In this document: positions 34,965 through 43,041 of the stretch, one piece after another
Numbering within the stretch: position 1 is the stretch's first letter
How the letters are laid out: each line of letters starts with the position of its first letter
From: Zoogloea sp.
GTDB lineage: Bacteria; Pseudomonadota; Gammaproteobacteria; Burkholderiales; Rhodocyclaceae
Direction: 5' to 3'
DNA: 64,000 nt
Assembly: GCF_023150065.1 (NCBI RefSeq)
Contig: NZ_JAKLLN010000003.1
Coordinates: 114,142 to 178,141, forward strand
Translations under genes and position numbers: made by a program
Notes under the pieces: generated by a model
Seen by the model: only the letters and a program-made list of their open reading frames with translations
Told to the model about the DNA's origin: nothing
Database searches by the model: none

Positions 34965-35330
34965 TTACTGGCCCGGCCTGTCGAACATCACATAACGCTT
35001 GGTGACGTGCTCCAGCACTTCAAAGGTGCCGACGAAGCCGGCGGGGATGATGCCGGCGTCGCCGGGGCCGAACTCCCGGGCCGCACCCGCAGCATCGATG
35101 ATGCGCAGGCGGCCGCTGATGAGCTGGAAGAACTCGTGGCGCCCCGGATGGAAGGCGATGCGCCAGGCGCCAGGCTCGCAGGCCCAGTCGCCCATGGAGA
35201 GGGCGCCGTCTTCGGCGCAGTAGCGCTCGGAGGTCAGGCGTCGGGGTGGGGTGCCGATGGCCCGCTCGGGGGCGGGGCGGTCTTCAAGGGGGGCTGGAGC
35301 AGGATCGGAAAAATGGATGAGGGCAGGCAT
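34965..35330 (-). CDS. Cupin (DUF861-type) protein
   Basis: A 121-residue cupin of the DUF861/ureidoglycine-aminohydrolase-like type: GDWACEPGAWRIAFHPGRHEFFQLISGRLRIID is the typical first motif, followed by FGPGDAGIIPAGFVGTFEVLEHVTKRYVMF. Members are found as small enzymes and as unknown proteins. The ATG at 35330 (MPALIHF) is taken because the GTG nine bases upstream has no better signal. It stands alone; no purine-degradation genes are nearby, so the true substrate is unknown. Confidence 0.75.
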   Translation of the reverse strand: MPALIHFSDPAPAPLEDRPAPERAIGTPPRRLTSERYCAEDGALSMGDWACEPGAWRIAFHPGRHEFFQLISGRLRIIDAAGAAREFGPGDAGIIPAGFVGTFEVLEHVTKRYVMFDRPGQ

Positions 35331-35395
35331 GGAAGACACCGGGCGGAATGATCAGGCCCGGAGTTTACGTCAGCCACGGCCCCTGCCCGGGCCGT

Positions 35396-35962
35396 TCAGA
35401 ACAGTTCGACGTCGTCGCCCTTGTCCTTCATCTCGGCCTTGTAGTTGCTCAGGGCTTCCTTCACCGGCATGCCCTGCATCACCGCGTTGAACATCTCCAC
35501 CTCTTCCCGGGTGGAATACTTGGCGCGGATCTTCTCCTGCAGGGCCACCCACTCGAAGGGGTTGTAGAGCTTGCGCTGGTCGGTGACCAGGGTGGTGAGC
35601 GCGTCCAGGCTGTGGGAGACGTGGGCCAGGCGCTGGCTGAGCTTGTCGTAGAACTGGAAGGCGATGATGGATTTCTGCACCCGCCCCGCCACTTCACCGG
35701 CATGACCGATCAGGGACTCCTTGAGCTGGGCGGTGGCCGGCGTGTCGGGCAGCTGCTCCAGGGCCGTGCCCATCATGCGCATGTAGCCGGCCATGGAAGT
35801 GAAGGAGTCGGTGAGCACCTCCACCGAGCTGCTGCCTTCCTTCATCGCCGCCTCGATCTGGCCGACGGCGAGCTCGAGCATCAGCACGGTCTCACGCACC
35901 TGACTCCAGTCCAGGTCCGGCATATGGGCACTGGTACCGCGACGTTCGTCTGCTGCTGGCAT
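35396..35962 (-). CDS. CheZ-like helical protein (candidate CheY phosphatase)
   Basis: A 188-residue, almost entirely helical cytoplasmic protein. In the long helix VQKSIIAFQFYDKLSQRLAHVSHSL, Asp106 and Gln110 form D-x3-Q, the spacing of the catalytic pair in CheZ phosphatases (D-L-T-G-Q in E. coli CheZ). The last residues, DKGDDVELF, resemble the acidic-hydrophobic C-terminal peptide with which CheZ docks on CheY. Length is close to CheZ (about 214). GGGAG precedes the ATG at 35962. No che genes are adjacent. The call is an inference from motif and tail. Confidence 0.5.
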   Translation of the reverse strand: MPAADERRGTSAHMPDLDWSQVRETVLMLELAVGQIEAAMKEGSSSVEVLTDSFTSMAGYMRMMGTALEQLPDTPATAQLKESLIGHAGEVAGRVQKSIIAFQFYDKLSQRLAHVSHSLDALTTLVTDQRKLYNPFEWVALQEKIRAKYSTREEVEMFNAVMQGMPVKEALSNYKAEMKDKGDDVELF

Positions 35963-36048
35963 ATCTGTCTCCCGGTTCAAACTAAGTTCCCGGGGTTTTC
36001 GGCACGGTACACAAAAGCTTTAGGGCAGGGCCCGCAGGCCCGCCCCGC

Positions 36049-36381
36049 TCAGGCCTTCTTCACAAACTCCGATTTGAGCTGCATGGCGCCGAAACCATCG
36101 ATCTTGCAGTCGATGTCGTGGTCGCCGTCCACCAGGCGGATGTTCTTGACCTTGGTGCCCACCTTGACCACCGACGACGAACCCTTGACCTTCAGATCCT
36201 TGATCACGGTCACGCTGTCGCCGTCCTGCAGCACATTGCCATTGGCGTCGCGCACGACTTTCTGCTCCTCGGCGGCGGCCACCTGGGGCCACTCGTGGGC
36301 GCACTCGGGGCAGACGAAGTTGGCGCCGTCCTCGTAGGTGAATTCCGACTTGCACTGTGGGCACGGGGGCAGGCTGCTCAT
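36049..36381 (-). CDS. yjdM: PhnA/YjdM-family zinc-ribbon protein
   Basis: A 110-residue protein with an N-terminal zinc ribbon ([28 protein letters not shown], two CxxC pairs) and a C-terminal domain ([46 protein letters not shown]). This is the PhnA/YjdM family, named for the phn operon but not a phosphonatase, and of unknown role. The match over the whole length is strong. It is monocistronic. Confidence 0.9.
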   Translation of the reverse strand: MSSLPPCPQCKSEFTYEDGANFVCPECAHEWPQVAAAEEQKVVRDANGNVLQDGDSVTVIKDLKVKGSSSVVKVGTKVKNIRLVDGDHDIDCKIDGFGAMQLKSEFVKKA

Positions 36382-36507
36382 GGTCTTTCCTTGATGAATG
36401 GAGGCCGGCGGGCCGGCTGAGGGCCGGAAGGATAACCCTTCCCGGGGCAGGGGGAAATCCCGGGCGGTCCGTGTTAGGGTTGCCCCCGTCCCGACTGGAA
36501 GCCCCCG

Positions 36508-36879
36508 ATGAGCTCAACACCCCCGCCCCCCGCCGATGGCCGCGGCACCCGCGCCGCCCTGATCTTTGCCCTGACCGCCGAACGCCTGTCCCTCTGGTAC
36601 GAGCACAATCAGTGGCCTACCGAAGCCCAGGGCGCCACCCTGGTGGCCGACTGGCTCGGCCGAACCCGGCGCAGCCTGCCCCTGGCCGACCGCCGCCACC
36701 TCTCCGACCTGAGCGATCAACTGGCCCGGCGCATTGCCGGCGCCCTGTCCCGCGAGGCCGGCCTGTACGCCGTCCACGAAATGATGGAAGCCCTCGACCC
36801 CAACTACGAATCCGACCTGGCCCGCTCCCTGATGGCCGAGTGCGAGAGCCTGCTCGACGGCCCTGACACCCCGGCCTGA
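36508..36879 (+). CDS. Hypothetical protein
   Basis: A 123-residue soluble, helix-rich protein ([40 protein letters not shown], ending [20 protein letters not shown]). No motif, signal peptide or membrane segment is apparent. It has a good start at 36508 and the high-GC third-position pattern of its neighbours, so it is probably a real gene. It is 124 bases upstream of the ABC-F gene. Confidence 0.55.
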   Translation: MSSTPPPPADGRGTRAALIFALTAERLSLWYEHNQWPTEAQGATLVADWLGRTRRSLPLADRRHLSDLSDQLARRIAGALSREAGLYAVHEMMEALDPNYESDLARSLMAECESLLDGPDTPA

Positions 36880-37003
36880 GCGCCGGGCCCCCACAACAGC
36901 CCCCCAGCCCGGCAAATGCCCAGCGGACGGCGCCCAAAGCCCGTATCCTTGCGCCCTTCCCGAGTCGGCCGAATTCCGCCGCCCCCAACCGGAGCTTCAC
37001 CCC

Positions 37004-38944
37004 ATGATCACCCTCAAGAGCGTCACCCTGCGCCGCAGCGCCAAGGTGCTGCTCGACAACGCCTCCGTCACCCTCAACCCCGGCGAGAAGGTCGGCCTGG
37101 TGGGGCGCAACGGCGCCGGCAAGTCCACGCTGTTCGCCCTGCTCAACGGCACGCTGCATGAAGACGCCGGCGACTTCCATATCCCCGCCGCCTGGCGCAT
37201 GGCCCAGGTGGCCCAGGACATGCCGGAGACCGAGCAGTCCGCCACCGACTTCGTCATCGAGGGCGACAGCGCCCTGGTCGCCGCCCAGCAGGAAGTGCAC
37301 GACGCCGAGGCCAGCGGTGACGGCGAGCGCATGGCCTACGCCTACATGGCCCTGCACGACGCCGGTGCCCACGACGCCCAGGCCCGCTCCCAGGCCCTGA
37401 TCCTCGGCCTCGGCTTCAAGACCACCGAGCTGTGCAACCCGGTGAACAGCTTCTCCGGCGGCTGGCGCATGCGCCTGCAGCTGGCCCGGGCGCTGATGTG
37501 TCCGTCCGACCTGCTGCTCCTCGACGAACCCACCAACCACCTGGATCTCGACGCCCTGGTGTGGCTCGAAGCCTGGCTCAAGCGCTACACCGGCACCCTG
37601 GTGGTGATCAGCCACGACCGGGAGTTCCTCGACGCCATCACCAACGTCACCCTGCACATCGACGCCGGCAAGCTGACCCGCTACGGCGGCAACTACTCCA
37701 CCTTCGAAGACACCCGGGCGATGCAGATGGAGCTGCAGCAGAACGCCTACGCCAAGCAGCAGGACAAGATCGCCCACCTGCAGAAGTTCATCGCCCGCTT
37801 CAAGGCCAAGGCCAGCAAGGCCAAGCAGGCCCAGAGCCGGGTCAAGGCCCTGGACCGGATGGACCGCCTGGCACCGGTGCTGGCCAGCGCCGACTTCACC
37901 TTCGAGTTCAAGGAACCCCTTAACCTGCCCAACCCCATGCTGGCCATGGAAGACGCGTGCTTCGGCTACCCGCCGGCAGACGACGCCCCCCCCGGCACCC
38001 CGCCCACGGTGATCGTGCGCGGGGTGAACAAGTCGGTGATGGCCGGCCAGCGCATCGGCATCCTCGGCGCCAACGGCCAGGGCAAGTCCACGCTGGTGAA
38101 GACGGTGGCCCGCGACCTCGCCCCCACCGCCGGCATCGTCACCGAAGGCAAGGGCCTGCGCATCGGCTACTTCGCCCAGCAGGAGCTGGACATACTGCGC
38201 CCCCAGGACAACCCGCTCGAACACATGGTACGCATGGCCCGCGAAGGCCTGCCCCCCGGGCAGAGTGGCCGCGAGCAGGATCTGCGCACCTTCCTCGGCA
38301 CCTTCAATTTCAGCGGTGACATGGTCAAGCAGGCCGTCGGCACCATGAGCGGTGGCGAAAAGGCCCGGCTGGTGCTGTGCATGCTGGTATGGCAGCGCCC
38401 CAACCTGCTGCTGATGGACGAACCGACCAACCACCTGGATCTGGCCACCCGCGAAGCCCTGGCCATGGCCCTCAATGAATTCGAAGGCACCGTGATGCTG
38501 GTCTCCCACGACCGCGCCCTGCTGCGCTCGGTGTGCGACGAGTTCTGGCTGGTGTCCCGCGGCGGCGTCGAGCCCTTCGACGGCGACCTGGACGACTACC
38601 AGCGCTACCTGCTGGAAGAAGCCCGCCGCGCCCGGGAAGACCTCAAGGCCGCCCTCAAGAGCCCCAAGCCCGCCGCCACCCCGGCACCGGCGCCCGTGCC
38701 TGCCGCCCCTCGCATCAGCCCCGAAAAGCTCAAGGGCCTCAAGCGCGACCTGGGCAAGCTCGAGCAGACCATCCTCGACGTACAGACCCGCAAGCACGCC
38801 CTCGAAGCCCAGCTCTCCGCCAACCCCGCCGCCGACAGGATCGCCGAACTGGGGCGCGAGCTGGCCCAGGTGGACGCCAGCCTCAACACCCACGAGGAGC
38901 AGTGGCTGCTGCTGTCGGAGGAGATCGAGGCGGCAGGGGGCTGA
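37004..38944 (+). CDS. yheS: ABC-F ATPase, YheS-like
   Basis: A 646-residue soluble protein with two ABC ATPase domains and no membrane segments. Walker A motifs are GLVGRNGAGKST and GILGANGQGKST; signature motifs are NSFSGGWRMRLQLARAL and GTMSGGEKARLVLCML; each is followed by LLLDEPTNHLDL or LLMDEPTNHLDL. The linker (QQNAYAKQQDKIAHLQKFIARFKAKASKAKQAQSRVKALDRM) is the P-site tRNA-interaction motif of ABC-F factors. The C-terminal coiled coil completes a YheS-type protein acting on stalled ribosomes. It is convergent with nirH, with 3 bases between them. Confidence 0.92.
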   Translation: MITLKSVTLRRSAKVLLDNASVTLNPGEKVGLVGRNGAGKSTLFALLNGTLHEDAGDFHIPAAWRMAQVAQDMPETEQSATDFVIEGDSALVAAQQEVHDAEASGDGERMAYAYMALHDAGAHDAQARSQALILGLGFKTTELCNPVNSFSGGWRMRLQLARALMCPSDLLLLDEPTNHLDLDALVWLEAWLKRYTGTLVVISHDREFLDAITNVTLHIDAGKLTRYGGNYSTFEDTRAMQMELQQNAYAKQQDKIAHLQKFIARFKAKASKAKQAQSRVKALDRMDRLAPVLASADFTFEFKEPLNLPNPMLAMEDACFGYPPADDAPPGTPPTVIVRGVNKSVMAGQRIGILGANGQGKSTLVKTVARDLAPTAGIVTEGKGLRIGYFAQQELDILRPQDNPLEHMVRMAREGLPPGQSGREQDLRTFLGTFNFSGDMVKQAVGTMSGGEKARLVLCMLVWQRPNLLLMDEPTNHLDLATREALAMALNEFEGTVMLVSHDRALLRSVCDEFWLVSRGGVEPFDGDLDDYQRYLLEEARRAREDLKAALKSPKPAATPAPAPVPAAPRISPEKLKGLKRDLGKLEQTILDVQTRKHALEAQLSANPAADRIAELGRELAQVDASLNTHEEQWLLLSEEIEAAGG

Positions 38945-38947
38945 AGC

Positions 38948-39433
38948 CTAGCCGATCCGCAGCCCCGTCTTCTTGAGGATCGCCGTCGAGAACAGCACGT
39001 CCCGCGCCCGGCACGCACTGCCGAGCAGGGTGGCGATCTCTTCCACCTGGGCCAGCACGCTGGCCCTGTCCTTGCCATGGACCATGGCGAAGAGGTTGTA
39101 GGGCCAGTCGGGGAGTGCCCGGGGGCGTTCGTAGCAGTGGGTCACGCCGGGCAGGCGGCCGACCGCTTCGCCCAACTCGACGATGCGCTCGTCGGGCACA
39201 TCCCACACCGACATGCCGTTGGCGGTGTAGCCCAGGGCGTAGTGGTTGGGCACCGCGCCGATGCGGCGGATGCGGCCGTTGTCGAGCATGTCGGCGAGGC
39301 GGGCGCGAACCTCACCGGCGCTGATGCCAAGCTGTTCGGCAAGCACGTCGTAAGGCCGCGACACCAGGGGCAGGCCGGCCTGGGTGGCCAGCACCAGGCG
39401 GCGGTCGAGATCATCTGCGGGGCGGGTCGTCAT
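38948..39433 (-). CDS. nirH: Siroheme decarboxylase subunit NirH
   Basis: A 161-residue AsnC/Lrp-like protein, last of the NirD/L/G/H group that decarboxylates siroheme to 12,18-didecarboxysiroheme in heme d1 synthesis. It has a short winged helix (GLPLVSRPYDVLAEQLGISAGEVRARLADMLDNGRIRRIGAVPNHYALGY) and then a ligand domain with CYERPRALPDWPYNLFAMVHG. The gene starts inside the nirG stop (ATGA). Assignment as NirH, not NirL/NirD, comes from its place in the cluster and the 'WPYNLFAMVHG' motif. Confidence 0.85.
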   Translation of the reverse strand: MTTRPADDLDRRLVLATQAGLPLVSRPYDVLAEQLGISAGEVRARLADMLDNGRIRRIGAVPNHYALGYTANGMSVWDVPDERIVELGEAVGRLPGVTHCYERPRALPDWPYNLFAMVHGKDRASVLAQVEEIATLLGSACRARDVLFSTAILKKTGLRIG

Positions 39434-39894
39434 GCCTGCAACCTCATGTCCACAAAGAACTCCCGACGCTTGGGAAAGGCGAACACCGGCAGGCCAGTGG
39501 CGGCCTCGATGCGCCGGATCACGTCGTCGATGCCCTCCGGCGTCTCGGTGGCGAGCACGAACCACATGTTCAGCCGGTGGGTGCGGCGATAGTTGTGGGC
39601 CACCTCGGGGAAGGCATTGACCTGCGCCGTCACCGCCTCGAAGCGTTCTTCCGGCACGGCCAGGGCCGCCAGCACGAAACGCCCGCCCAGACGCTCGATC
39701 TGGAACATGGGCCCGAAGCGGGTCAGCACGCCGGTGTCGAGGAGGCGCTGGAGGCGGGCGAGCAGATCGGCCTCGTCGATGCCCAGACCCTCGGCAACAT
39801 CCTGGTAGGGCGTATCGGAGAGGGGAAAGCCCCCCTGCAGGGCGTTGATGATGCGCCGGTCGAGGGCGTCCATCACGGGCGCGACGGCGCTCAT
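39430..39894 (-). CDS. nirG: Siroheme decarboxylase subunit NirG
   Basis: A 154-residue Lrp-like protein (ALDRRIINALQGGFPLSDTPYQDVAEGLGIDEADLLARLQRLLDTGVLTRFGPMFQIERLGG, then NAFPEVAHNYRRTHRLNMWFVLATE). The 'HNYRR.HRLNMWFV' motif marks the NirD/NirG half of the decarboxylase. It overlaps nirDL by 4 bases and nirH by 4, giving a tight cistron order of nirDL-nirG-nirH. It contributes to formation of the heme d1 precursor. Confidence 0.85.
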   Translation of the reverse strand: MSAVAPVMDALDRRIINALQGGFPLSDTPYQDVAEGLGIDEADLLARLQRLLDTGVLTRFGPMFQIERLGGRFVLAALAVPEERFEAVTAQVNAFPEVAHNYRRTHRLNMWFVLATETPEGIDDVIRRIEAATGLPVFAFPKRREFFVDMRLQA

Positions 39895-40916
39895 GCCGCC
39901 TGCTCCAGCGGAGCCTGATAGCGGGCGCCGCATTGCTTGTAGCAGTCGGTGGAGAACAGCACTGCCGAAGGAAAGGCAGCGAGCCCCACCCGGGCGGCCA
40001 GCGCGGCGCGGCGGGCGTCCACTTCGGCGCGCCCCTGACCGTGGATCATGCAGAACAGGTTGTAGGGCCAGTCGGGGCGGGTGCGCCGGCGATAGCACAG
40101 GCTCACGCCGTCTTCGGCGGCGAGGGCGTGGCCAAAGGCGCTGACCTGATCCTCGGGCACCTGCCACACGCACATGGCGTTGGCCCGCCAGCCCAGCTCC
40201 CGGTGGCGAACCACCACGCCAAAGCGGCGCAGGGTGCCATCGGCCAGCCAGCGGGACAGGGTGGAAAGAACCCGCCCTTCCCCCAACCCGGCGGCGTCGC
40301 CCAAGGCCTGGAAGGGGCGTGCGCCCCACGGCAGCCCGTCGTGGAGCCGCCCGATCAGCTGCCATTCGCTGCGGGTCATGGCCTGCCGCTGGACCGGGAG
40401 GACGGCATGGCGGGTACGCCGACCGCTGGCCAGATCAAAGCCCAGATCGATGTGGTATTCCTCGACCAGAGGCAGGGCGATGGCCGGACAGCCGGTGGCG
40501 GCCCCCACGTGCTCCAGCAGGCGGGCCAGGGCGGCCTCGTCGGGGGCGCTGGCGACGAACCACAGGTTGTAGCGGTGTTCGCGCCGGTAGTTGTGATTGA
40601 CCCCCGGGAAGGCACTCACCTGCATCGCCACCCGGGGCAGCTCGGCCTCGGGCACGGCCATGGCGGCCAGGGTGCTGGCGCCGATGCGGTTGGGTGCAAA
40701 CACCGCGCCCACGCGGCTGATCTTGCCCTCGTCATGCAGCATGCGCAGGCGGGCAACGACCTGTGCCGCGCTGCAACCCAGCTGGCCGGCCAGCACGTCC
40801 CAGGGCTGGCTCACCAGCGGAAACCCACGCTGAAACTCGTTGAGCAGGCGGAAATCCAGGGTGTCGCCGTTGGGGGCAAAGGGCTCCGCGCGCGGAGGCT
40901 GTTCCATGATCTGCAT
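39891..40916 (-). CDS. nirDL: Fused siroheme decarboxylase subunit NirDL
   Basis: A 341-residue fusion of two Lrp-like modules. The first (about residues 15-165) carries VSAFPGVNHNYRREHRYNLWFVAS, the NirD type; the second (about 175-330) carries CYRRRTRPDWPYNLFCMIHGQG, the NirL type. Each begins with a winged helix (FQRGFPLVSQPWDVLAGQLG; HDGLPWGARPFQALGDAAGLG). Fused NirDL proteins are known in several denitrifiers and work with NirG and NirH as a siroheme decarboxylase. The ATG at 40916 lies one base after the nirF stop; an ATG at 40907 is an alternative. Confidence 0.88.
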   Translation of the reverse strand: MQIMEQPPRAEPFAPNGDTLDFRLLNEFQRGFPLVSQPWDVLAGQLGCSAAQVVARLRMLHDEGKISRVGAVFAPNRIGASTLAAMAVPEAELPRVAMQVSAFPGVNHNYRREHRYNLWFVASAPDEAALARLLEHVGAATGCPAIALPLVEEYHIDLGFDLASGRRTRHAVLPVQRQAMTRSEWQLIGRLHDGLPWGARPFQALGDAAGLGEGRVLSTLSRWLADGTLRRFGVVVRHRELGWRANAMCVWQVPEDQVSAFGHALAAEDGVSLCYRRRTRPDWPYNLFCMIHGQGRAEVDARRAALAARVGLAAFPSAVLFSTDCYKQCGARYQAPLEQAA

Positions 40917-40917
40917 G

Positions 40918-42093
40918 TCAGAACCCGATCCGCTGGCCGCGCGAGGTGAAAAAGATGCCCGAGGGCGCGTCCACGGGGAGCTCGCGCCGCACGCCAAAGC
41001 TGGCCGTATCCACCACCGTGACCCGGTTGCTGTCCCGGGCGGAGAGCCACACCTCCTCGCCCCGGGGGGTGAATTCCATGTGCAGCACGGCCTTGCCGGG
41101 GCTGAAGGTATGCACCACGCGCTTCTCCACCGTGTCGATCACCTGCACCCACTCGTTGTCGGGGAAGGCGAAGTTGACCCACACCTGGCGGCCATCCGGG
41201 CGGGCCATCACGAACACCGGCTGGCCCTTCACCGGCACCCGGGCCACCTCCTGCCAGCTGCGGGCGTCGGCCACCAGCACCTCGTGGCGCCCGATGGCCG
41301 GCAGCCAGGCCTGGCCGGCCGCCATGGACCAGCCGCGCAGGTGGGGCATCTTGAAGACCGGCAGCTTCTCTTCGCCGCGGCCGTAGCCGGCGAGCACCTT
41401 GCGGGCGCCGGCCCCGGGCTGCCACAGGTCGAGCAGGGAGATGCCGTCCTCGCCGAACAGGCCGGCCAGGAACCAGCGGCCGTCCGGCGTCACCAGGCCG
41501 TCGTAGGGCTGCTTGCCGGCCGGGTAGCGGGTGGTGACGGGCTTGCGCGGGTCGGTGAAGTCGGTGATGCGGATCTCGTTGGCGTCGAACAGGGCATACA
41601 CGAAGCGCTGGCCGGGAATGTCGGCCAGCCCGACCACACGGGAGAACTTGCCCGGGGCGTACTCGGCAGGCACGTCGGCGAGGAGCTCGAGGGTGTCGGC
41701 GTCGAAGGCCTTGATGCCGCCGGGTTCGTAGTTCTGGGCGACGATCAGGCGGCCATCCTGGGAGATGGAGCCGCCGATGGAGTTGCCGGCCTGGATGACA
41801 CGCCGGTCGATGCGGCGGGTCAGCAGATCGACCTTGGTGAGCCCGCCGTCACGGCCGAAGACATAGGCGTAGCGCCCGTCGCGAGAGAAGGTGACGTGGG
41901 CGTGGGACAGATCGCCCAGCCCTTCGACGGTGCCGAGGGCGGTGCGCTGGCTGTGCTCCACCACCTGCACGCGGCCGGCGGCGCGTTCGATGACCACGCC
42001 CAGGTCGCCGGTGCCGCGCAGGGCCTGGGGTGGGGCGGTGCCACAGGCCGACAGGCCCAGGGCCAGGGAGGCGGCAATCAGGAGGGCACGCAT
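40918..42093 (-). CDS. nirF: Heme d1 biosynthesis protein NirF
   Basis: A 391-residue periplasmic lipoprotein: lipobox LALGLSACG with Cys17, followed by a beta-propeller of NirN/NirS-like d1 domains (GRDGGLTKVDLLTRRIDRRVIQAGNSIGGSISQDGRLIVAQNYEPGGIKAFD). NirF is needed for a late step of heme d1 formation and binds the d1 precursor. The gene follows nirC by 2 bases and precedes nirDL. Length and the N-terminal lipobox match the family. Confidence 0.92.
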   Translation of the reverse strand: MRALLIAASLALGLSACGTAPPQALRGTGDLGVVIERAAGRVQVVEHSQRTALGTVEGLGDLSHAHVTFSRDGRYAYVFGRDGGLTKVDLLTRRIDRRVIQAGNSIGGSISQDGRLIVAQNYEPGGIKAFDADTLELLADVPAEYAPGKFSRVVGLADIPGQRFVYALFDANEIRITDFTDPRKPVTTRYPAGKQPYDGLVTPDGRWFLAGLFGEDGISLLDLWQPGAGARKVLAGYGRGEEKLPVFKMPHLRGWSMAAGQAWLPAIGRHEVLVADARSWQEVARVPVKGQPVFVMARPDGRQVWVNFAFPDNEWVQVIDTVEKRVVHTFSPGKAVLHMEFTPRGEEVWLSARDSNRVTVVDTASFGVRRELPVDAPSGIFFTSRGQRIGF

Positions 42094-42095
42094 GA

Positions 42096-42437
42096 TCAGG
42101 GCAGGGCCGGGAAGCCCCGCTTGAGCTGGGCCACCACCCAGCCCGCCTCGGCTTCATCCATGAAGCGCAGCCAGCCGGGCATGGCCGTGCCGGGGCGGCC
42201 ATGGAGGATGGTCGCGACGAGGGAGTCGTCCGGCCAGTCGGCCAGCTTCTCGGGCAGCAGGGAGGGGCCCAGGCCGCCCGCCAGGCGCATGCCATGGCAG
42301 GAGCCGCAGTCCTGGCGGACCAGGTGGATCAGGTCTTTCTGGCGGGCAGAGTCAGGCTCTGCGGCCGGCGCGGAAGTGACGGCCAGGGCGGTCAGGCCCA
42401 GCAGAACGGTCACGTGAATCAGCAGGGATCGGTCCAT
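42096..42437 (-). CDS. nirC: Periplasmic cytochrome c NirC
   Basis: A 113-residue monoheme c-type cytochrome: signal peptide (LIHVTVLLGLTALAVTSAPAAA-type), heme-binding QDCGSCHGMRLAGG, and the Met ligand in GRPGTAMPGWLRF. In nir clusters NirC donates electrons to NirS or takes part in d1 maturation. AAGGAG lies seven bases before the ATG. An FNR/DNR-type box at 42492-42505 is centred about 42 bases before a plausible start site, consistent with activation in anoxia with NO. No nirS precedes it in the window. Confidence 0.85.
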   Translation of the reverse strand: MDRSLLIHVTVLLGLTALAVTSAPAAEPDSARQKDLIHLVRQDCGSCHGMRLAGGLGPSLLPEKLADWPDDSLVATILHGRPGTAMPGWLRFMDEAEAGWVVAQLKRGFPALP

Positions 42438-42462
42438 CGCAGGCTCCTTCGGAAGACGGCGC

Positions 42463-42505
42463 CACAGTAGGACGTCGTACTCCGGGGGGCATTGACGGGT
42501 ATCAA
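42463..42505 (-). promoter_or_regulatory. nir promoter with FNR/DNR-type box
   Basis: TTGAC-GGGT-ATCAA at 42492-42505 differs from the TTGAT-N4-ATCAA consensus at one base. On the minus strand a TACTGT -10-like hexamer lies at 42468-42463. The predicted start near 42457 puts the box centre at about -42, the usual class II activator position. Activation by an FNR, DNR or NNR-type regulator is inferred. Confidence 0.6.
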
Positions 42506-42523
42506 GAAGGCCCGGCTGACGCC

Positions 42524-42976
42524 CTAGGCAGGGGATCCGAGCCGACCCATGAGCGCCCGCCAGGCCTGCTCGGCGTCCGCGCCCGCGGCGGTGAAGACTT
42601 CTTCCAGCAGGGCCATCTGGGTGCCCGACAGTTCGGCTTCGAGGGCCGCGCCGGCGTCGGTCAGCTGGAGCTGCCGACTGCGCCTGTCCTCGGTGCCTGC
42701 GCGGGAATCCACCAGACCGGCCTCGACCAACTGGCGCAGGGGCGCGTTGAGGGCCTGCTTGCTGACCCCCAGCACCCCCAGCAGGGCCGTCACCGTGGTG
42801 CCCGGGCTGCGCGCCACGAAGTACAGGATGCGGTGATGCACCCGCCCCAGACCGCGAGCTTCCAGGATGCGGTCGGGGGGCGCGGTGAAGGCGCGATAGG
42901 CGTGGAAGAGGAGCTCGATGGCCTGGCGCAGTTCGGCCTGACGATTTAGGTCAATCATGTTGACTTTAATTTTCAT
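42524..42976 (-). CDS. MarR-family transcriptional regulator
   Basis: A 150-residue winged-helix regulator (RILYFVARSPGTTVTALLGVLGVSKQALNAPLRQLVEAGLVDSRAGTEDRRSRQLQLTDAGAAL, the MarR beta-wing with D-R-R). The start is either ATG 42976 or ATG 42958; two 15-base inverted repeats lie at or just upstream of the latter. It is divergent from the aminotransferase at 43042, its likely target. MarR proteins usually release DNA on binding phenolic or other small ligands; the ligand here is unknown. Confidence 0.85.
   Translation of the reverse strand: MKIKVNMIDLNRQAELRQAIELLFHAYRAFTAPPDRILEARGLGRVHHRILYFVARSPGTTVTALLGVLGVSKQALNAPLRQLVEAGLVDSRAGTEDRRSRQLQLTDAGAALEAELSGTQMALLEEVFTAAGADAEQAWRALMGRLGSPA
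42950..42964. promoter_or_regulatory. MarR operator-like repeat 1
   Basis: GTCAA-TCATG-TTGAC is a perfect 5-base inverted repeat overlapping the ATG at 42958, one of two possible marR starts. Occupation would block marR expression. The same arms recur at 42995-43009. Confidence 0.5.
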
Positions 42977-42994
42977 GAAGAGCAGGATTAATAG

Positions 42995-43009
42995 GTCAAT
43001 ATTATTGAC
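42995..43009. promoter_or_regulatory. MarR operator-like repeat 2
   Basis: GTCAAT-ATT-ATTGAC has 6-base arms and repeats the GTCAA/TTGAC arms of the first site, 45 bases away (start to start). It lies 33 bases before the aminotransferase ATG. Confidence 0.5.
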
Positions 43010-43041
43010 TTAACTTCTTTCACGCAATCAGGAGAACCCTC

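Noticed and set aside
38948-40916. NirDL, NirG and NirH as ordinary Lrp/AsnC regulators
   Set aside because: They have the Lrp-like fold but lie in order after nirF and carry HNYRRxHRxNxWFV and WPYNLFxMxHG motifs of siroheme decarboxylase.
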